The position numbers were made by a program, and so were the translations under genes. A DNA stretch of 64,000 nt from contig NZ_PPTQ01000006.1 in the NCBI RefSeq assembly GCF_003340345.1, positions 1-64,000 of the forward strand, given 5' to 3'. The notes below the pieces were generated by a model. It saw nothing but the letters and a program-made list of their open reading frames with translations, was not told the origin of the DNA and searched no databases. Origin of the DNA: Paraeggerthella hongkongensis (GTDB taxonomy: Bacteria; Actinomycetota; Coriobacteriia; Coriobacteriales; Eggerthellaceae). Shown in pieces: positions 8,385 to 17,377 of this stretch (positions within the stretch are counted from its first letter, which is position 1; the number at the start of each line of letters is the position of its first letter).

Positions 8385-9250
8385 ATGATCTTCCTCCTCA
8401 CGTAGTTCGACGTGAGCTCGCACGCCACAACCGCCAGAATGATCGCCAGGATCACCAACCCGGCAACGTCGTAGCGAAAGCTCTTGTAGTACACGTCGAA
8501 CACGAAGCCGATGCCCGTTCCCGTCAAAAGGCCGATGAGCGTGGCATCGCGAATGTTCGTCTCGATCATGTACAGCACCCAGCTGACAACCGACGTGATG
8601 CTCATGGGAATGACGGCCTGCGCCACGATCTGCCCGTAGCTGGCCCCCGCGGCGCGCAACGCCTCCACGGGACCAGAGCCCATCTCGTCGATGCTTTCCA
8701 AAAAGCACCTTGTCAAATAGCCGAAACTGGTCAAGAACAGCGCGAAGAAACCCGTGAACTCGCTTTGTTTGAACGAGAACAGCAAGATGAACGCCCAGGC
8801 AACCACCGGAATATTGCGAAACAGCGACGCGATAGCCCTCACCGCAAGGGGAATCGGACCGCCCACCCCCACCGATCGAGAGCCCAAAACCGCGCATACG
8901 TACGCCAGGATCGCCGCCGTGCAACTCGACGCGATCGAAGCCAGCACGGTCGATGCCAAAGCGGGCAGAATGGTGCCCAGCTTCTGAAGGGACGAGACCG
9001 ACGGAACGAACTGCGTGGCCATCCATACGAACCCGCCCGGAACGTCAAGCACCGCCTGGATGAAATCGAATCCGACGTAGGTGCCCGACAGCGCGCCCAA
9101 CGCAAGAAACACTGCGGCGGCCGCAACAAGGGATACGGTGCGTCGCAGGAAGAAGGACCCGTCGTACTGACCCCGCGGAACAGCACGATGACCGCGTAAT
9201 TTTGCGCGCACGGCCGCAACGGGCGCACGTCTGATAGCGCGATCGATCAT
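8381..9250 (-). CDS. phnE: phosphonate ABC transporter permease PhnE (first copy)
   Basis: Membrane permease of 289 residues: a basic N-terminus (MIDRAIRRAP), a first span near 37-57, and the EAA loop EALRAAGASYGQIVAQAVIP. The C-terminal VFDVYYKSFRYD and VACELTSNYVRRKII fit PhnE. The ATG at 9250 overlaps the phnC stop (ATGA), which decides the start over longer in-frame choices. It pairs with the permease gene directly downstream. Confidence 0.92.
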   Translation of the reverse strand: MIDRAIRRAPVAAVRAKLRGHRAVPRGQYDGSFFLRRTVSLVAAAAVFLALGALSGTYVGFDFIQAVLDVPGGFVWMATQFVPSVSSLQKLGTILPALASTVLASIASSCTAAILAYVCAVLGSRSVGVGGPIPLAVRAIASLFRNIPVVAWAFILLFSFKQSEFTGFFALFLTSFGYLTRCFLESIDEMGSGPVEALRAAGASYGQIVAQAVIPMSITSVVSWVLYMIETNIRDATLIGLLTGTGIGFVFDVYYKSFRYDVAGLVILAIILAVVACELTSNYVRRKII

Positions 9251-10158
9251 GCAGCCTCTCCCGTCGACTCGTCGGACAAGGGCTGCGCCTTTCCACCCGC
9301 ACGCGACGCTTCGCCGCGGCCGGATTCGTCGTCTTCGCCCGAATCGTAAATGTCGGCAATGATCTCTTCGGTCAGATCGGCAGGGGAGCCATCGAACACC
9401 AGCTGGCCTTTCTTGAGGGCCACGATGCGATCGGAGAACTCGCACGCGAAATCCACCTGGTGCAGGTTGACCAGGCAGGCAACGCCCAGCTCGTCAGCCG
9501 CCCAACGCAAGTGCTCCATCACGGTGCGAGAAGACTTCGGATCCAGGCTGGCAATGGGCTCGTCGGCCAGCATGAGCAGCGGGTCCTGCACCAGCGCACG
9601 GGCAATGCCCACGCGCTGCTTCTGTCCGCCGGACAGCTGATCGGTGCGCGTATAAGCGAAATCCGCCAAGCCCACCTGGTCGAGAATCTCGAACGCACGG
9701 CGCTTCTCTTCCTCGCTGAACAGGCCCAACATGCCCGCAAGCGTAGACTTGTAGCCCAAACGGCCCTGCAACACGTTCTCGATGGCGGTTGCGCGATACA
9801 CCAAGTTGTAGTGCTGGAACACCATCGCAATACGACGGCGGCACGCGCGAAGTTCGCGACCTCGCACGCCCGTCACGTCCCGACCGTCAAACAGGACCGA
9901 CCCTTGCGTAGGGTCGATCAGCCGGTTCACGCATCGCAGCAGCGTGGACTTGCCCGCGCCCGAGCATCCGATGATGCTGACGAACTCTCCCGGAGCCAGG
10001 GAAAGCGACACCCCGTCGAGCGCCTTCGACCAACCGTCGTAGCTCTTCGTCACGCCGCGCAGATCAAGCAGGTTGTCGGATCGATGCTTCGCCTGCGCAG
10101 GCGAAGCGCCCGCCGATGCGGGCGCCCCCGGCGCAACGGATACGCGCGCGTCAAGCAT
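9247..10158 (-). CDS. phnC: phosphonate ABC transporter ATP-binding protein PhnC
   Basis: ATPase of 303 residues: Walker A GCSGAGKST near 64-72, LSGGQKQRVGIARAL signature, LMLADEPIASLDP Walker B and the downstream VNLHQVDFA switch typical of PhnC. The ATG at 10158 overlaps the phnD stop (TAATG) and follows a purine-rich GGGCGGAG, so I prefer it to the ATG at 10197. The N-terminal 25 residues (Ala/Pro-rich) and the C-terminal 40 residues (acidic, then Gly/Ala-rich) extend beyond the conserved domain. It powers uptake through the two PhnE subunits. Confidence 0.94.
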   Translation of the reverse strand: MLDARVSVAPGAPASAGASPAQAKHRSDNLLDLRGVTKSYDGWSKALDGVSLSLAPGEFVSIIGCSGAGKSTLLRCVNRLIDPTQGSVLFDGRDVTGVRGRELRACRRRIAMVFQHYNLVYRATAIENVLQGRLGYKSTLAGMLGLFSEEEKRRAFEILDQVGLADFAYTRTDQLSGGQKQRVGIARALVQDPLLMLADEPIASLDPKSSRTVMEHLRWAADELGVACLVNLHQVDFACEFSDRIVALKKGQLVFDGSPADLTEEIIADIYDSGEDDESGRGEASRAGGKAQPLSDESTGEAA

Positions 10159-11246
10159 TACTCCGCCCCGCCCAGTTTGCGAATCGGCTCGTACCACGCA
10201 TCGTCGGTCTTGACGAATCGGGTCTTCTCAGATTCCTTCTTGAACAGGCTCTTTGCGTTTTTGTCTTCAGGATCGATGAAGATCTGCTTGTTGCCGGCAA
10301 CCGCATCGGAGCAGAAGTGCTCGACGATCTTCGTGCGATCTTCATCAGAGATCGCCTCTTCGTTGAAGCAGATGGGCGAGTTCAAAACCGGCGTGAGCGC
10401 GATGATGGTGAAGCTTTTCCCGCGCACCGTGTCCATGGGGGCCTCGGCGTTGTCCTTCGCCTTGTATACGGCACCGATGCTGTTGGGCTCGCCGGACACG
10501 AGGTCAAGGTACATGTCCACGTCAACGTCGTCAAACGCCGCCGCCTCGGCGTCGCCCGAAAGCAAGTTCACCACCGAGCCCACGTGCGAGTTGCCGAACA
10601 GCACTTCGCTGAAGAACTTGCCGGCCTCCAACAGCTGGTCGGAGCTGTCCAACCCGAACTCTTTCACGATGCCGCTCGACGGAACCTTGAAGCCCGAAGT
10701 GGACGTGGCCGACACGAACGAGAATGACTTGCCCTTGATGCCCTCGATCGAATAACCGCTTCCCTTCTTGTACTGCTCGGCGTCTTCGGTGCGCACGCAA
10801 ATGCGGCTGTAGTAGCAAGCCCCTTCAAGGCCGCCGTCCTTGTCGCTGTTGGTGAACGCAGCCTGCACCTTGGGGTTCTTCTTGTTGGCCTGCACGTAAC
10901 CTTCGGGACCCAAAAGGGCCATTTGAGCCTTGCCCGAAGCGATGGACTCGATGGCCACGTTGTAATCCGTGGTGGTGAGCAGCTTCGCTTCGCGCCCGCA
11001 CGCTGCCGTGATGGCCGCGCCGATAGCCTCGCGCGAGGAGGTCATGTCGGCCGAAGAGTTGTCAGGAAGCCATACCATCGTGATAGGTTCAGCGGAGGAC
11101 CCGCCGTCGGTCTGCGACTCGGAGGAGCCCGCAGCCGCGCCGCTTCCGCCAGCCGTGCAGCCCGTCATCGCGCCGAACATGCCCGCCATCGCAAGCGCAG
11201 CACCGCCCACTACGAACTGGCGCCTGCTCAGAAACCCTTCTGCCAT
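10158..11246 (-). CDS. phnD: phosphonate-binding lipoprotein PhnD
   Basis: Substrate-binding protein of 362 residues. The N-terminus carries SRRQFVVGG (twin-arginine-like), a hydrophobic stretch and the lipobox MTGC near 26-29, so it is probably a lipoprotein, possibly Tat-exported. The mature part contains LLGPEGYVQANKK, the FVSATSTSGFKVPSS ligand loop and FDDVDVDMYL, all PhnD/PhnT-like. The ATG at 11246 has GAAAGGAAG upstream. It is the first gene of the operon. CCGACAC-ACAC-GTGTCGG forms a small hairpin (11267-11284) about 20 nt before the start. Confidence 0.94.
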   Translation of the reverse strand: MAEGFLSRRQFVVGGAALAMAGMFGAMTGCTAGGSGAAAGSSESQTDGGSSAEPITMVWLPDNSSADMTSSREAIGAAITAACGREAKLLTTTDYNVAIESIASGKAQMALLGPEGYVQANKKNPKVQAAFTNSDKDGGLEGACYYSRICVRTEDAEQYKKGSGYSIEGIKGKSFSFVSATSTSGFKVPSSGIVKEFGLDSSDQLLEAGKFFSEVLFGNSHVGSVVNLLSGDAEAAAFDDVDVDMYLDLVSGEPNSIGAVYKAKDNAEAPMDTVRGKSFTIIALTPVLNSPICFNEEAISDEDRTKIVEHFCSDAVAGNKQIFIDPEDKNAKSLFKKESEKTRFVKTDDAWYEPIRKLGGAE

Positions 11247-11464
11247 GCTTTCTTCCTTTCGCGATTCCGACACACACGTGTCGGATGGTTTCGTTGTTGC
11301 GCGCATCGGGTCTCCGGTGCGCGCAATCAATCGTACGGAAGGCAGGTAAAAGACACTTCAGGCGCAGGTAAAGAAGCTCCCAAGTTCAAGCAAGGAAGCT
11401 GTCAGATCCGGGCAAAGGACCCGTAAAGAAGCCTGCGGAAAAGGCGGACAGCGGCGCTTCTTGT

Positions 11465-11532
11465 GCCGAGCAGGGTCCCGCGCCAAGCAGGGTTCCGAGC
11501 CAAGCAGGGTTCCGAGCCGAGCGGGATCCCCA
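11465..11532. repeat. 17-bp tandem repeat, four units
   Basis: Four consecutive 17-bp units of the form GCCAAGCAGGGTTCCGA, the middle two identical and the outer two with a few changes. Degenerate traces continue to about 11570. No open frame of interest covers it. Confidence 0.7.
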
Positions 11533-11659
11533 TATCAGACAGGCCCCGCGCCAAGCGGCGCTTCCCGCATCAAGCGGGCGTCGCCCTTTTCCCGGATCCC
11601 GGAGGCGACTCTCGCACCAACGCCCAGCCGCCACCGATACGCGCACAGAAAACGAGGGT

Positions 11660-11816
11660 CTTGGCACGAAATCTCGGGTCTGCGTCGTCTCGCCGGACTA
11701 TCGGCTGCGGTTGCTTTGAGCAGTTGCACCAACAGGCCAGCTCAACAAGCCGCAACAGATTCGGCAACGATCGAAGGCGTTTCTCAAGGAGCGCAGACCC
11801 GCGATCCCGTGCCAAG
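11660..11816. repeat. 157-bp dispersed palindrome, family 1, copy 1
   Basis: Ends are inverted repeats: CTTGGCACG at the left and CGTGCCAAG at the right, extending inward to CGGGTCTGCG/GCGCAGACCCG. The interior holds GAGCAGTTGCACCAACAGG and CCAGCTCAA blocks shared with the copies at 12850 and 57414. All three copies have the same orientation and a nearly equal length. No coding capacity is seen. Confidence 0.8.
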
Positions 11817-11848
11817 CCGGACGCCAAACCCAGAAAACATGCGGGGCC

Positions 11849-12805
11849 TTAACGCAGTACGGCCTCGCGCAAGCGGTAATGCACCCGCGTGAACTCGGGA
11901 TCCTTGAACCGCAGTCTCTTGCCCGTCATTTGGGCAATCAGCACAGCGATTTTGAACAAAGCTTCTCCACTGGAAATCTGGCCGTTAGTCACCGTTATCA
12001 CGGTCATCCCCATAGACACCAACGTGTTGCGGCGCTTCGAATCGCGCGAAATATGCTGAGCGCCCGTATGACATTCGTCGGAATCGTATTCGACGCATAC
12101 GTTAACCCGCGGCCAGCACAAATCGCAAACGCAGTACCCCTGAGACGCACTGCGACGAAATCGCGCAGGAACGTCGATACGATAGTTGAGGAAGGGTTTC
12201 TCGATGCCGTAGCCTCCCAAACGATACGGCAAGCACAACAGCAGGTAGAGAGCCGATTCCCGAGGAGACACCGAACCGTCGTTCATGTAAAGCAACGCCT
12301 GGGCGGCTTTTTTCCGGCCCCGCACTCCAGCAGCGCTTTCGACAAACGCCTTCAACTTGGAAACGCAGGTAAGCGGGGGCAGGTTGTATTCCGTGCCGCC
12401 CTCTTTGTGCTGAGCGTAGGTGCCGCACAGCTCCATGCCTTGATACACAAGCTCCTCCAAAGAAAGGTCGCTCGCCATCAGAAGAAATAGAAATTCCGGC
12501 GAAGGGGCCAGCACGCCATTCCCCACCTGCAAAAACGATCCCTTCGGAAGAGGGCCGCTCCACAACCGCCCCGTCAACAGCGAAGAACGCGGACGCGCGG
12601 AAGGGCGGGATACCAGCACCTCGAAAGGCGGATGACATTCGAAAGGCAGTTGAACGCCATCCGGCAAAACCGGTCGCTCGTCTTTTTCCAACGTGCGCTC
12701 GGCGCGCGAAGTCGCATCGCGGCGAGCGGAGGCGTTTCGAAAAAGCAGGCTCCGATCGCTGCGCCAAAACTGCAAGGCAGTTCTATGACTTATTAAGATA
12801 TACAT
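11849..12805 (-). CDS. Hypothetical protein with Vsr/DUF559-like nuclease C-terminus
   Basis: Protein of 318 residues beginning MYILISHRTALQFWRS. I do not know a named function. The C-terminal part reads VEYDSDECH (238-246), then RDSKRRNTLVSMGMTVITVT (254-273), which is the arrangement of acidic and basic residues and Trp/Gly-type strand seen in DUF559/Vsr-like PD-(D/E)XK nucleases. Just before it, CVCDLC (225-230) could bind a metal. The middle part with GVRGRKKAAQAL and PRESALYLLLCLPYRLGGYG resembles the C-terminal region of AbiEi-like proteins as I remember them, which is weaker evidence. It stands alone between two family-1 palindromes, transcribed toward the phn operon. Codon use is slightly less GC-biased than in its neighbours. 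A defence or toxin-antitoxin role is a guess only. Confidence 0.6.
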   Translation of the reverse strand: MYILISHRTALQFWRSDRSLLFRNASARRDATSRAERTLEKDERPVLPDGVQLPFECHPPFEVLVSRPSARPRSSLLTGRLWSGPLPKGSFLQVGNGVLAPSPEFLFLLMASDLSLEELVYQGMELCGTYAQHKEGGTEYNLPPLTCVSKLKAFVESAAGVRGRKKAAQALLYMNDGSVSPRESALYLLLCLPYRLGGYGIEKPFLNYRIDVPARFRRSASQGYCVCDLCWPRVNVCVEYDSDECHTGAQHISRDSKRRNTLVSMGMTVITVTNGQISSGEALFKIAVLIAQMTGKRLRFKDPEFTRVHYRLREAVLR

Positions 12806-12849
12806 GTAGAAAGCATATCATTTTACAAAGCGCTCTGCCGAGCACGTTG

Positions 12850-13006
12850 CCTGGCGCGAAATCGCGGGTCTGCGCTGCTCAACCAGCCCATCGGCCGCAG
12901 CCGTTTTGAGCGCCTGCATCAACAGACCAGCTCATCGAAACGCGATAGATTCGACGGGTATCGAAGACGATCGCCTGAAAGCGCAGACCCGCGATTTCGT
13001 ACCAAG
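12850..13006. repeat. 157-bp dispersed palindrome, family 1, copy 2
   Basis: The most symmetrical copy: CGAAATCGCGGGTCTGCGC at the left (12857-12875) pairs perfectly with GCGCAGACCCGCGATTTCG at the right (12981-12999). The interior matches copy 1 (TTTTGAGCG, TGCATCAACAGACCAGCTCA). Together with copy 1 it brackets the nuclease-like gene. Right of it, 13015-13083 forms a further weak GAGTCT/AGACTC hairpin up to the stop of the aldo/keto reductase gene; no gene lies in 12806-13087. Confidence 0.82.
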
Positions 13007-13087
13007 CGCAGGAGGCGCACGAGTCTCACCCAGCAAAACGCATTCGGGTCCGCCGCGGTCCTGCGGCTGAAAGACTCGGCGCATCCC

Positions 13088-14212
13088 CTACTCGAAGTGG
13101 TCCACGGCAACCTCAAGCTGGCGAACGATGTCGATACCCTGCGGGCACATGGCTTCGCACGCGCCGCAGGCAATGCACTTCGAAGCCGGCCCAGGAGCTG
13201 CCTGCCAGGAATACAAGCCCTTCGCGAAATCGCGATTCTCGGTCATAAGCTCCAGGTTCAAAAGGCTTAAGATCTCGGGGATAACCACGTGCTCCGGGCA
13301 GCCCTTGACGCAGTATCGGCAATTGGTGCAGGGAATGGACGCCAGATTGGACAAAATGTTCCGCGCCGTCTCCAGCGCTGCGCGCTCATCAGGCGAGAAC
13401 GGCTTGTTGCCGCGATGCTCTTCCACGTTTTGCCGAACCTGATCTGGAGAGGACATCCCCGACAGCACCGTCAACACGTTCGGAAGGTTGTAGCAGAATC
13501 GGTACGCCCACGAAGCCAAGCTCAACTCCGGGCGACACGCTAGCAAGGGCTCCGCAACGCGCGGGGGCGGGTCGGCCAGGCGTCCGCCGCGGGCGGGCTC
13601 CATGATCACCACGGGTACGTCGTGCTTTTCGGCAACCTCCATGCATCGGCGCGCTTCCACAACCGGATCGTCCCAATCCAGGTAGTTCACTTGCAGCTGA
13701 ACGAAATCGACATCAGGGTGTGCCCGCAGCAAGGCATCGAGCGCGTCGGGGCCGTCATGCATGGAAAATCCCCAATTCCGAATGCGCCCCGCCGCCTTCT
13801 CGCGCCTGGCAAAATCCCACATGTCATACGCGTCGAAGGTGGCGGTCCGAGCGCCGCCCACGTTATGCAACAGGTAAAAGTCAACGTAATCGACGCCCAA
13901 ACGCTCAAGGGAGGTTCCCAGGTTGCTTTGAGCCGTCTGGGCATCCGGAGCCGCCCAGGCCAAGCACTTCGTGGCGATAGTGAACGAATCGCGAGGATAG
14001 CGCCGCACCAGCGCCTCTCGCAAAGCCGTTTCGGAAGCGCCCTCGTGGTAGACGAACGCGGTGTCGAAGTACGTGCCGCCTCCCGCAATGAACGCGTCCA
14101 CCATTTCTTTGAACTGCTCAAGGTCGATGCTTTTCTGGTCCTGAGGGTCCAGCAAAGGCAGGCGCATGCAGCCGAAACCGAGCTTCGACGTATTCTGGAA
14201 TTCTGGTTTCAC
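13088..14212 (-). CDS. Aldo/keto reductase with C-terminal 2[4Fe-4S] ferredoxin domain
   Basis: Protein of 374 residues. The N-terminal 280 residues are an aldo/keto reductase barrel: LGFGCMRLPL, D50 and Y55 in TYFDTAFVYHEG, K82 in ATKCL, and LLHNVG. The C-terminus has CTNCRYCVKGCP and CIACGACEAMCPQGI, two cluster-binding motifs. This fused architecture is common in anaerobes and suggests electron delivery between ferredoxin-type donors and an NAD(P)-linked carbonyl reduction; the substrate is unknown. The start is a GTG at 14212 with AAGGAG upstream; an ATG at 14248 would add 12 residues. It stands alone, convergent with nothing. Confidence 0.9.
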   Translation of the reverse strand: MKPEFQNTSKLGFGCMRLPLLDPQDQKSIDLEQFKEMVDAFIAGGGTYFDTAFVYHEGASETALREALVRRYPRDSFTIATKCLAWAAPDAQTAQSNLGTSLERLGVDYVDFYLLHNVGGARTATFDAYDMWDFARREKAAGRIRNWGFSMHDGPDALDALLRAHPDVDFVQLQVNYLDWDDPVVEARRCMEVAEKHDVPVVIMEPARGGRLADPPPRVAEPLLACRPELSLASWAYRFCYNLPNVLTVLSGMSSPDQVRQNVEEHRGNKPFSPDERAALETARNILSNLASIPCTNCRYCVKGCPEHVVIPEILSLLNLELMTENRDFAKGLYSWQAAPGPASKCIACGACEAMCPQGIDIVRQLEVAVDHFE

Positions 14213-14338
14213 GAACGCTCCTTCTTGCTTTCCTGTATTCGGTGACAAGAAAAATCATACCTATTGGAGCAGGCTCCAAGTCAAGAAGTTTCCGTACGCG
14301 AAAAAAAGATCGTGCCGAGCCTGCATCCCACAGCAACG

Positions 14339-15235
14339 CTACGTGTGCGAACCGGAACCGGCAAGGCAATCGAACAGGTACTGGAATTCCTGCTCGAAAA
14401 TGCTGTTGCGCAGCCGTATGAAGGCTATGTCATGCTCCACGGAGAAGCCTTCCAGCTCGACGGCGCGCAGCGTTCCTTCGCGCAGCTCCCGCTCAACCGC
14501 AGCCTCGTACAGAAACGCGATCCCCATATCCCGCTGCACGAACACCTTGATAATATCGAGGCTCTCCACCACGCTCACCTGGCTGAAACCGTCGACGGAA
14601 AGGTTGCGGGCAGCCAGCGCATGTTCGAGCACGGCGCGCGTGCCCGAGCCCCGCTCGCGCACCAGCACATGCTCGCCGAACAGGTCCTCCACCCGCCCCG
14701 GATCCTGACTGAAGCGATGATCCGGCGCGCATACGCACACGAACCGCTCGCTTCGGTAGACGTTCCAAGCGTAAGCGCTCTTATCGAAGAACCCCTCCAC
14801 GAACGCGCAATCTATTTTGCCCATTCCCAAAAGCTCAAGCAGTTCCGCCGTGCCGCCGGACCGCACGGTAACCCGGTACCGCGGGTGCTCGACCAAAAAG
14901 TCAGCAAGCGGCGCCGCAACCAAATACTCGCCCGCCGTCAGCGTCATGCCCACAACCAGATCGACGCGCGACCCGGCAACGGCCTCGGCAACGCGATCGC
15001 GCAGCAACGCCTCGTCATGGGCCATGGTGGACAGGGCATCGCGCAGCATACGCCCCGCAGCGGTAAGCGCAAGCTTCTTGTTGCGGTAATCGAACAAAGA
15101 GGCACCGTACGCTTTTTCCAGGTACGCAATATGCTGCGACACCGCCGGCTGCGTTACGTTAAGCTCTTCGGCGGCGCGCGTGTAGTTCATCGTGCGGCAC
15201 ACCGTTAAAAACGTTGCTACGCGAAAGTCCTGCAT
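14339..15235 (-). CDS. LysR-family transcriptional regulator
   Basis: Regulator of 298 residues: an N-terminal winged helix (FLTVCRTMNYTRAAEELNVT, then QPAVSQHIAYLEKAYG) followed by a type-2 periplasmic-binding-like effector domain. The ATG at 15235 is preceded by GGGTGGAGG. It is divergent from the TDT exporter gene, with 220 bp between them, which makes the exporter its likely target. The effector is not deducible. Confidence 0.92.
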   Translation of the reverse strand: MQDFRVATFLTVCRTMNYTRAAEELNVTQPAVSQHIAYLEKAYGASLFDYRNKKLALTAAGRMLRDALSTMAHDEALLRDRVAEAVAGSRVDLVVGMTLTAGEYLVAAPLADFLVEHPRYRVTVRSGGTAELLELLGMGKIDCAFVEGFFDKSAYAWNVYRSERFVCVCAPDHRFSQDPGRVEDLFGEHVLVRERGSGTRAVLEHALAARNLSVDGFSQVSVVESLDIIKVFVQRDMGIAFLYEAAVERELREGTLRAVELEGFSVEHDIAFIRLRNSIFEQEFQYLFDCLAGSGSHT

Positions 15236-15455
15236 ACGAGCCTCCACCCTTCATCGAGCATCGTGCTTTTCGCCAATACCATAACAGTACCTTATTGCTA
15301 CATAAATATATATTAGTTTCCTTTGTTGTTACGGTATGGAAGAATACGCCAAAGGCGCCTTCGGTCAGGAAGCTGCGCGTTTCGCGTGAATCATCGCGAG
15401 ATCACCTACAACAAAATTATTCTCGTTTACGATAAGCTCAACAGAAAGGCGAGCC

Positions 15456-16445
15456 GTGCTCAACGTTATACAAAAAGTGCCCATCCCCACCGCTGGCGTC
15501 GCGCTCGGCCTGGCAGCGCTGGGCAATCTACTGCAACCGTACACCGAAGCGATCCATGTCGTTTGCGGCGCGCTCGCGTTTGCCCTCATTGCTTTGCTCG
15601 CTGCGAAAATCGTCCTGTTCCCCAACATGATTCGCGACGACCTGCATAATTCCATTCTGGCAAGCGTCAGCGCAACGCTGTTCATGACCCTTATGCAGCT
15701 GGCCGTTTACCTGGCGCCCGCCGCCTACGAACTCGCCTTCGCCATCTGGGCCGCCGCCGTCATCTCGCACTTGGCCCTTATGGGATGGTTCACCGCACGG
15801 TTCATCGCTCATTTCAAACTGCACGAGGTGTTCCCCACCTACTTTATCTGCTACGTGGGAATCGTCGTCGCCTCGGTCACATCGCCCACGTTCGCGATGA
15901 CGAGCGCCGGCCACGTGCTGTTCTGGTTCGGATTCGCCTGTTACCTGGTACTGCTTGCGCTGGTGACCTACCGCTACGCCAAGCATGAAATTCCCGAGGC
16001 AGCGCGCCCGCTGTTCTGCATCTACACGGCGCCCATGAGCCTGTCGCTTGTAGGGTACCTGGCAACCGCAGCCGACCCCAACCCCCTGTTCGTAGCCGCG
16101 ATGCTGGTGCTGGCGCAAGCCCTGTTCGTCCTGGTGCTGTCGAAGCTGCCCCGCCTTCTGCGCCTTCGGTTCTACCCAAGCTACGCCGCCATGACGTTTC
16201 CGTTCGTGATCACGGCAACGGCGCTGGGAAAGGCCCTGGTCTTCTTCCGAGCAAGCGGCGTCGCCCTGCCCGAAGCGCTCGACCTGCTGTTCGTTGCGGA
16301 AACGGCCATTGCGATTGTCATGGTGGCGTACGTTTTCAGCCACTACGTTCGCTTCTTCGTGCGCCGCATCGAGCAGCCGCAAAGCGCCGCCGTGCTGCAA
16401 GAGAACCAGCAAATCGCCCGCTTCTCGGAGAACTTCGACAACTAG
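15456..16445 (+). CDS. TDT (TehA/SLAC1-like) family membrane exporter
   Basis: Integral membrane protein of 329 residues with about ten hydrophobic segments. It begins VPIPTAGVALGLAALGNLL, as do voltage-dependent anion channel/TehA proteins, and contains FPTYFICYVGIVV and a Pro/Phe-rich FPFVITATALGKAL segment. The family exports small anions or C4-dicarboxylates, sulfite or tellurite-related compounds; the substrate here is open. It has a GTG start at 15456 with AAAGGCGAG before it. It is divergent from the LysR gene. The C-terminal tail (RRIEQPQSAAVLQENQ) is soluble. Confidence 0.88.
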   Translation: MLNVIQKVPIPTAGVALGLAALGNLLQPYTEAIHVVCGALAFALIALLAAKIVLFPNMIRDDLHNSILASVSATLFMTLMQLAVYLAPAAYELAFAIWAAAVISHLALMGWFTARFIAHFKLHEVFPTYFICYVGIVVASVTSPTFAMTSAGHVLFWFGFACYLVLLALVTYRYAKHEIPEAARPLFCIYTAPMSLSLVGYLATAADPNPLFVAAMLVLAQALFVLVLSKLPRLLRLRFYPSYAAMTFPFVITATALGKALVFFRASGVALPEALDLLFVAETAIAIVMVAYVFSHYVRFFVRRIEQPQSAAVLQENQQIARFSENFDN

Positions 16446-16476
16446 TCGACCTCTGAACTCCGAACTTCGAAGGATC

Positions 16477-16534
16477 GAAGAGGGCCGTATGCATGCTGCG
16501 CGCAAACGCGTCGCAGACGCATACGGCCCTCTTC
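16477..16534. terminator. Bidirectional stem-loop between convergent genes
   Basis: GAAGAGGGCCGTATGC (16477-16492) pairs perfectly with GCATACGGCCCTCTTC (16519-16534). It lies between the exporter and the convergent RelA/SpoT synthetase gene. There is only a weak T-rich stretch on the plus side. Confidence 0.6.
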
Positions 16535-16573
16535 TCTTGCCGTTTGCCGTTTGCCGCTTAACGCGACAAGCAG

Positions 16574-17332
16574 CTACTTGCCCATCTCCAGGCTGCGAGC
16601 GAGCACCTGCATGCGGGCCTCGACATCCTCGATAATCCGGCTGCAATCCTTCAACTCGGCATACGAGTCAAGCCCCTCCACCTCGCGCACCGCCTTGTAC
16701 TTGAGATCATGCTCGAGGCTGGCCCAAAAATCCATGGCGATCGTGCGCAGCTGCACTTCCACGGGAATGAACTCTTTCTTGTCAAGGAAGTACACGGGAA
16801 TTCGCACGATCACGTGCAAACTGCGGTATCCGTTGGGCTTCGGACTTGCAATGTAGTCCTTCACCGTGACGATGGACAGGTCATCTTGTTTCTGAAGCAG
16901 CTCCAGCAGGTTGTATACGTCGTGGATGTACGAGCAGATCACCCGCACGCCCGCGATGTCCATGATGTAGCGTTCCATGTTCTCGAGCGTGGGCTCTTTT
17001 CCGTAACGCTCCAGCTTCTCGAAAATGCTCGCGGGCTTCTTGATGCGCGATTCGATGTGGTGAATGGGATTGCGATTCTTCTTGAGGTTGAGATCCTGGT
17101 CCAAAATCTCGAACCGAACCTGCATTTCACGCATAGCAGCCTGGTACTTCTGAATGATCTCGCGCGTTTTCGCCTCAGCCTCGCGCAGGCGCCACAGGTC
17201 ATCCATGGGCCCGCGCAAATCATCGGTCGAACGAAACGCCGGCTGGATCCCTCCTTCTTCCACGGACCCGTTCTGATCAGCCCGTTCACCCGAAAACAAG
17301 GGTTCGTCTTTCACGCCGAACGCCACCTCCAT
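16574..17332 (-). CDS. Small alarmone synthetase (RelA/SpoT domain, RelQ-like)
   Basis: Protein of 252 residues with a synthetase domain only: RIKKPASIFEKL, MDIAGVRVIC, PKPNGYRSLHVIV and EVQLRTIAMDFWASLEH are the substrate and catalytic motifs of (p)ppGpp synthetases. No HD hydrolase, TGS or ACT domain is present, so it is a small alarmone synthetase, making (p)ppGpp from ATP and GDP/GTP. The N-terminal 45 residues are variable. The start at 17332 has TAAGGAG upstream. mazG ends 45 nt before it on the same strand, so the two are probably co-transcribed. Confidence 0.92.
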   Translation of the reverse strand: MEVAFGVKDEPLFSGERADQNGSVEEGGIQPAFRSTDDLRGPMDDLWRLREAEAKTREIIQKYQAAMREMQVRFEILDQDLNLKKNRNPIHHIESRIKKPASIFEKLERYGKEPTLENMERYIMDIAGVRVICSYIHDVYNLLELLQKQDDLSIVTVKDYIASPKPNGYRSLHVIVRIPVYFLDKKEFIPVEVQLRTIAMDFWASLEHDLKYKAVREVEGLDSYAELKDCSRIIEDVEARMQVLARSLEMGK

Positions 17333-17377
17333 GACAATGCTCCTTACAACAGTACGCGGTAAAGGTCGTATGATAGC

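Larger units (their letters stand above)
11247..11848. other. Upstream region of the phn operon, no gene
   Basis: These 602 bases contain no convincing gene. From phnD outward they hold a small hairpin at 11267-11284, a perfect inverted repeat TTGCGCGCA/TGCGCGCAA (11297-11305 and 11318-11326) that could be an operator or leader stem, a four-unit tandem repeat at 11465-11532, and a 157-bp dispersed palindrome at 11660-11816. No clear sigma-70 promoter and no adjacent PhnF-type regulator gene is visible. Confidence 0.6.
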
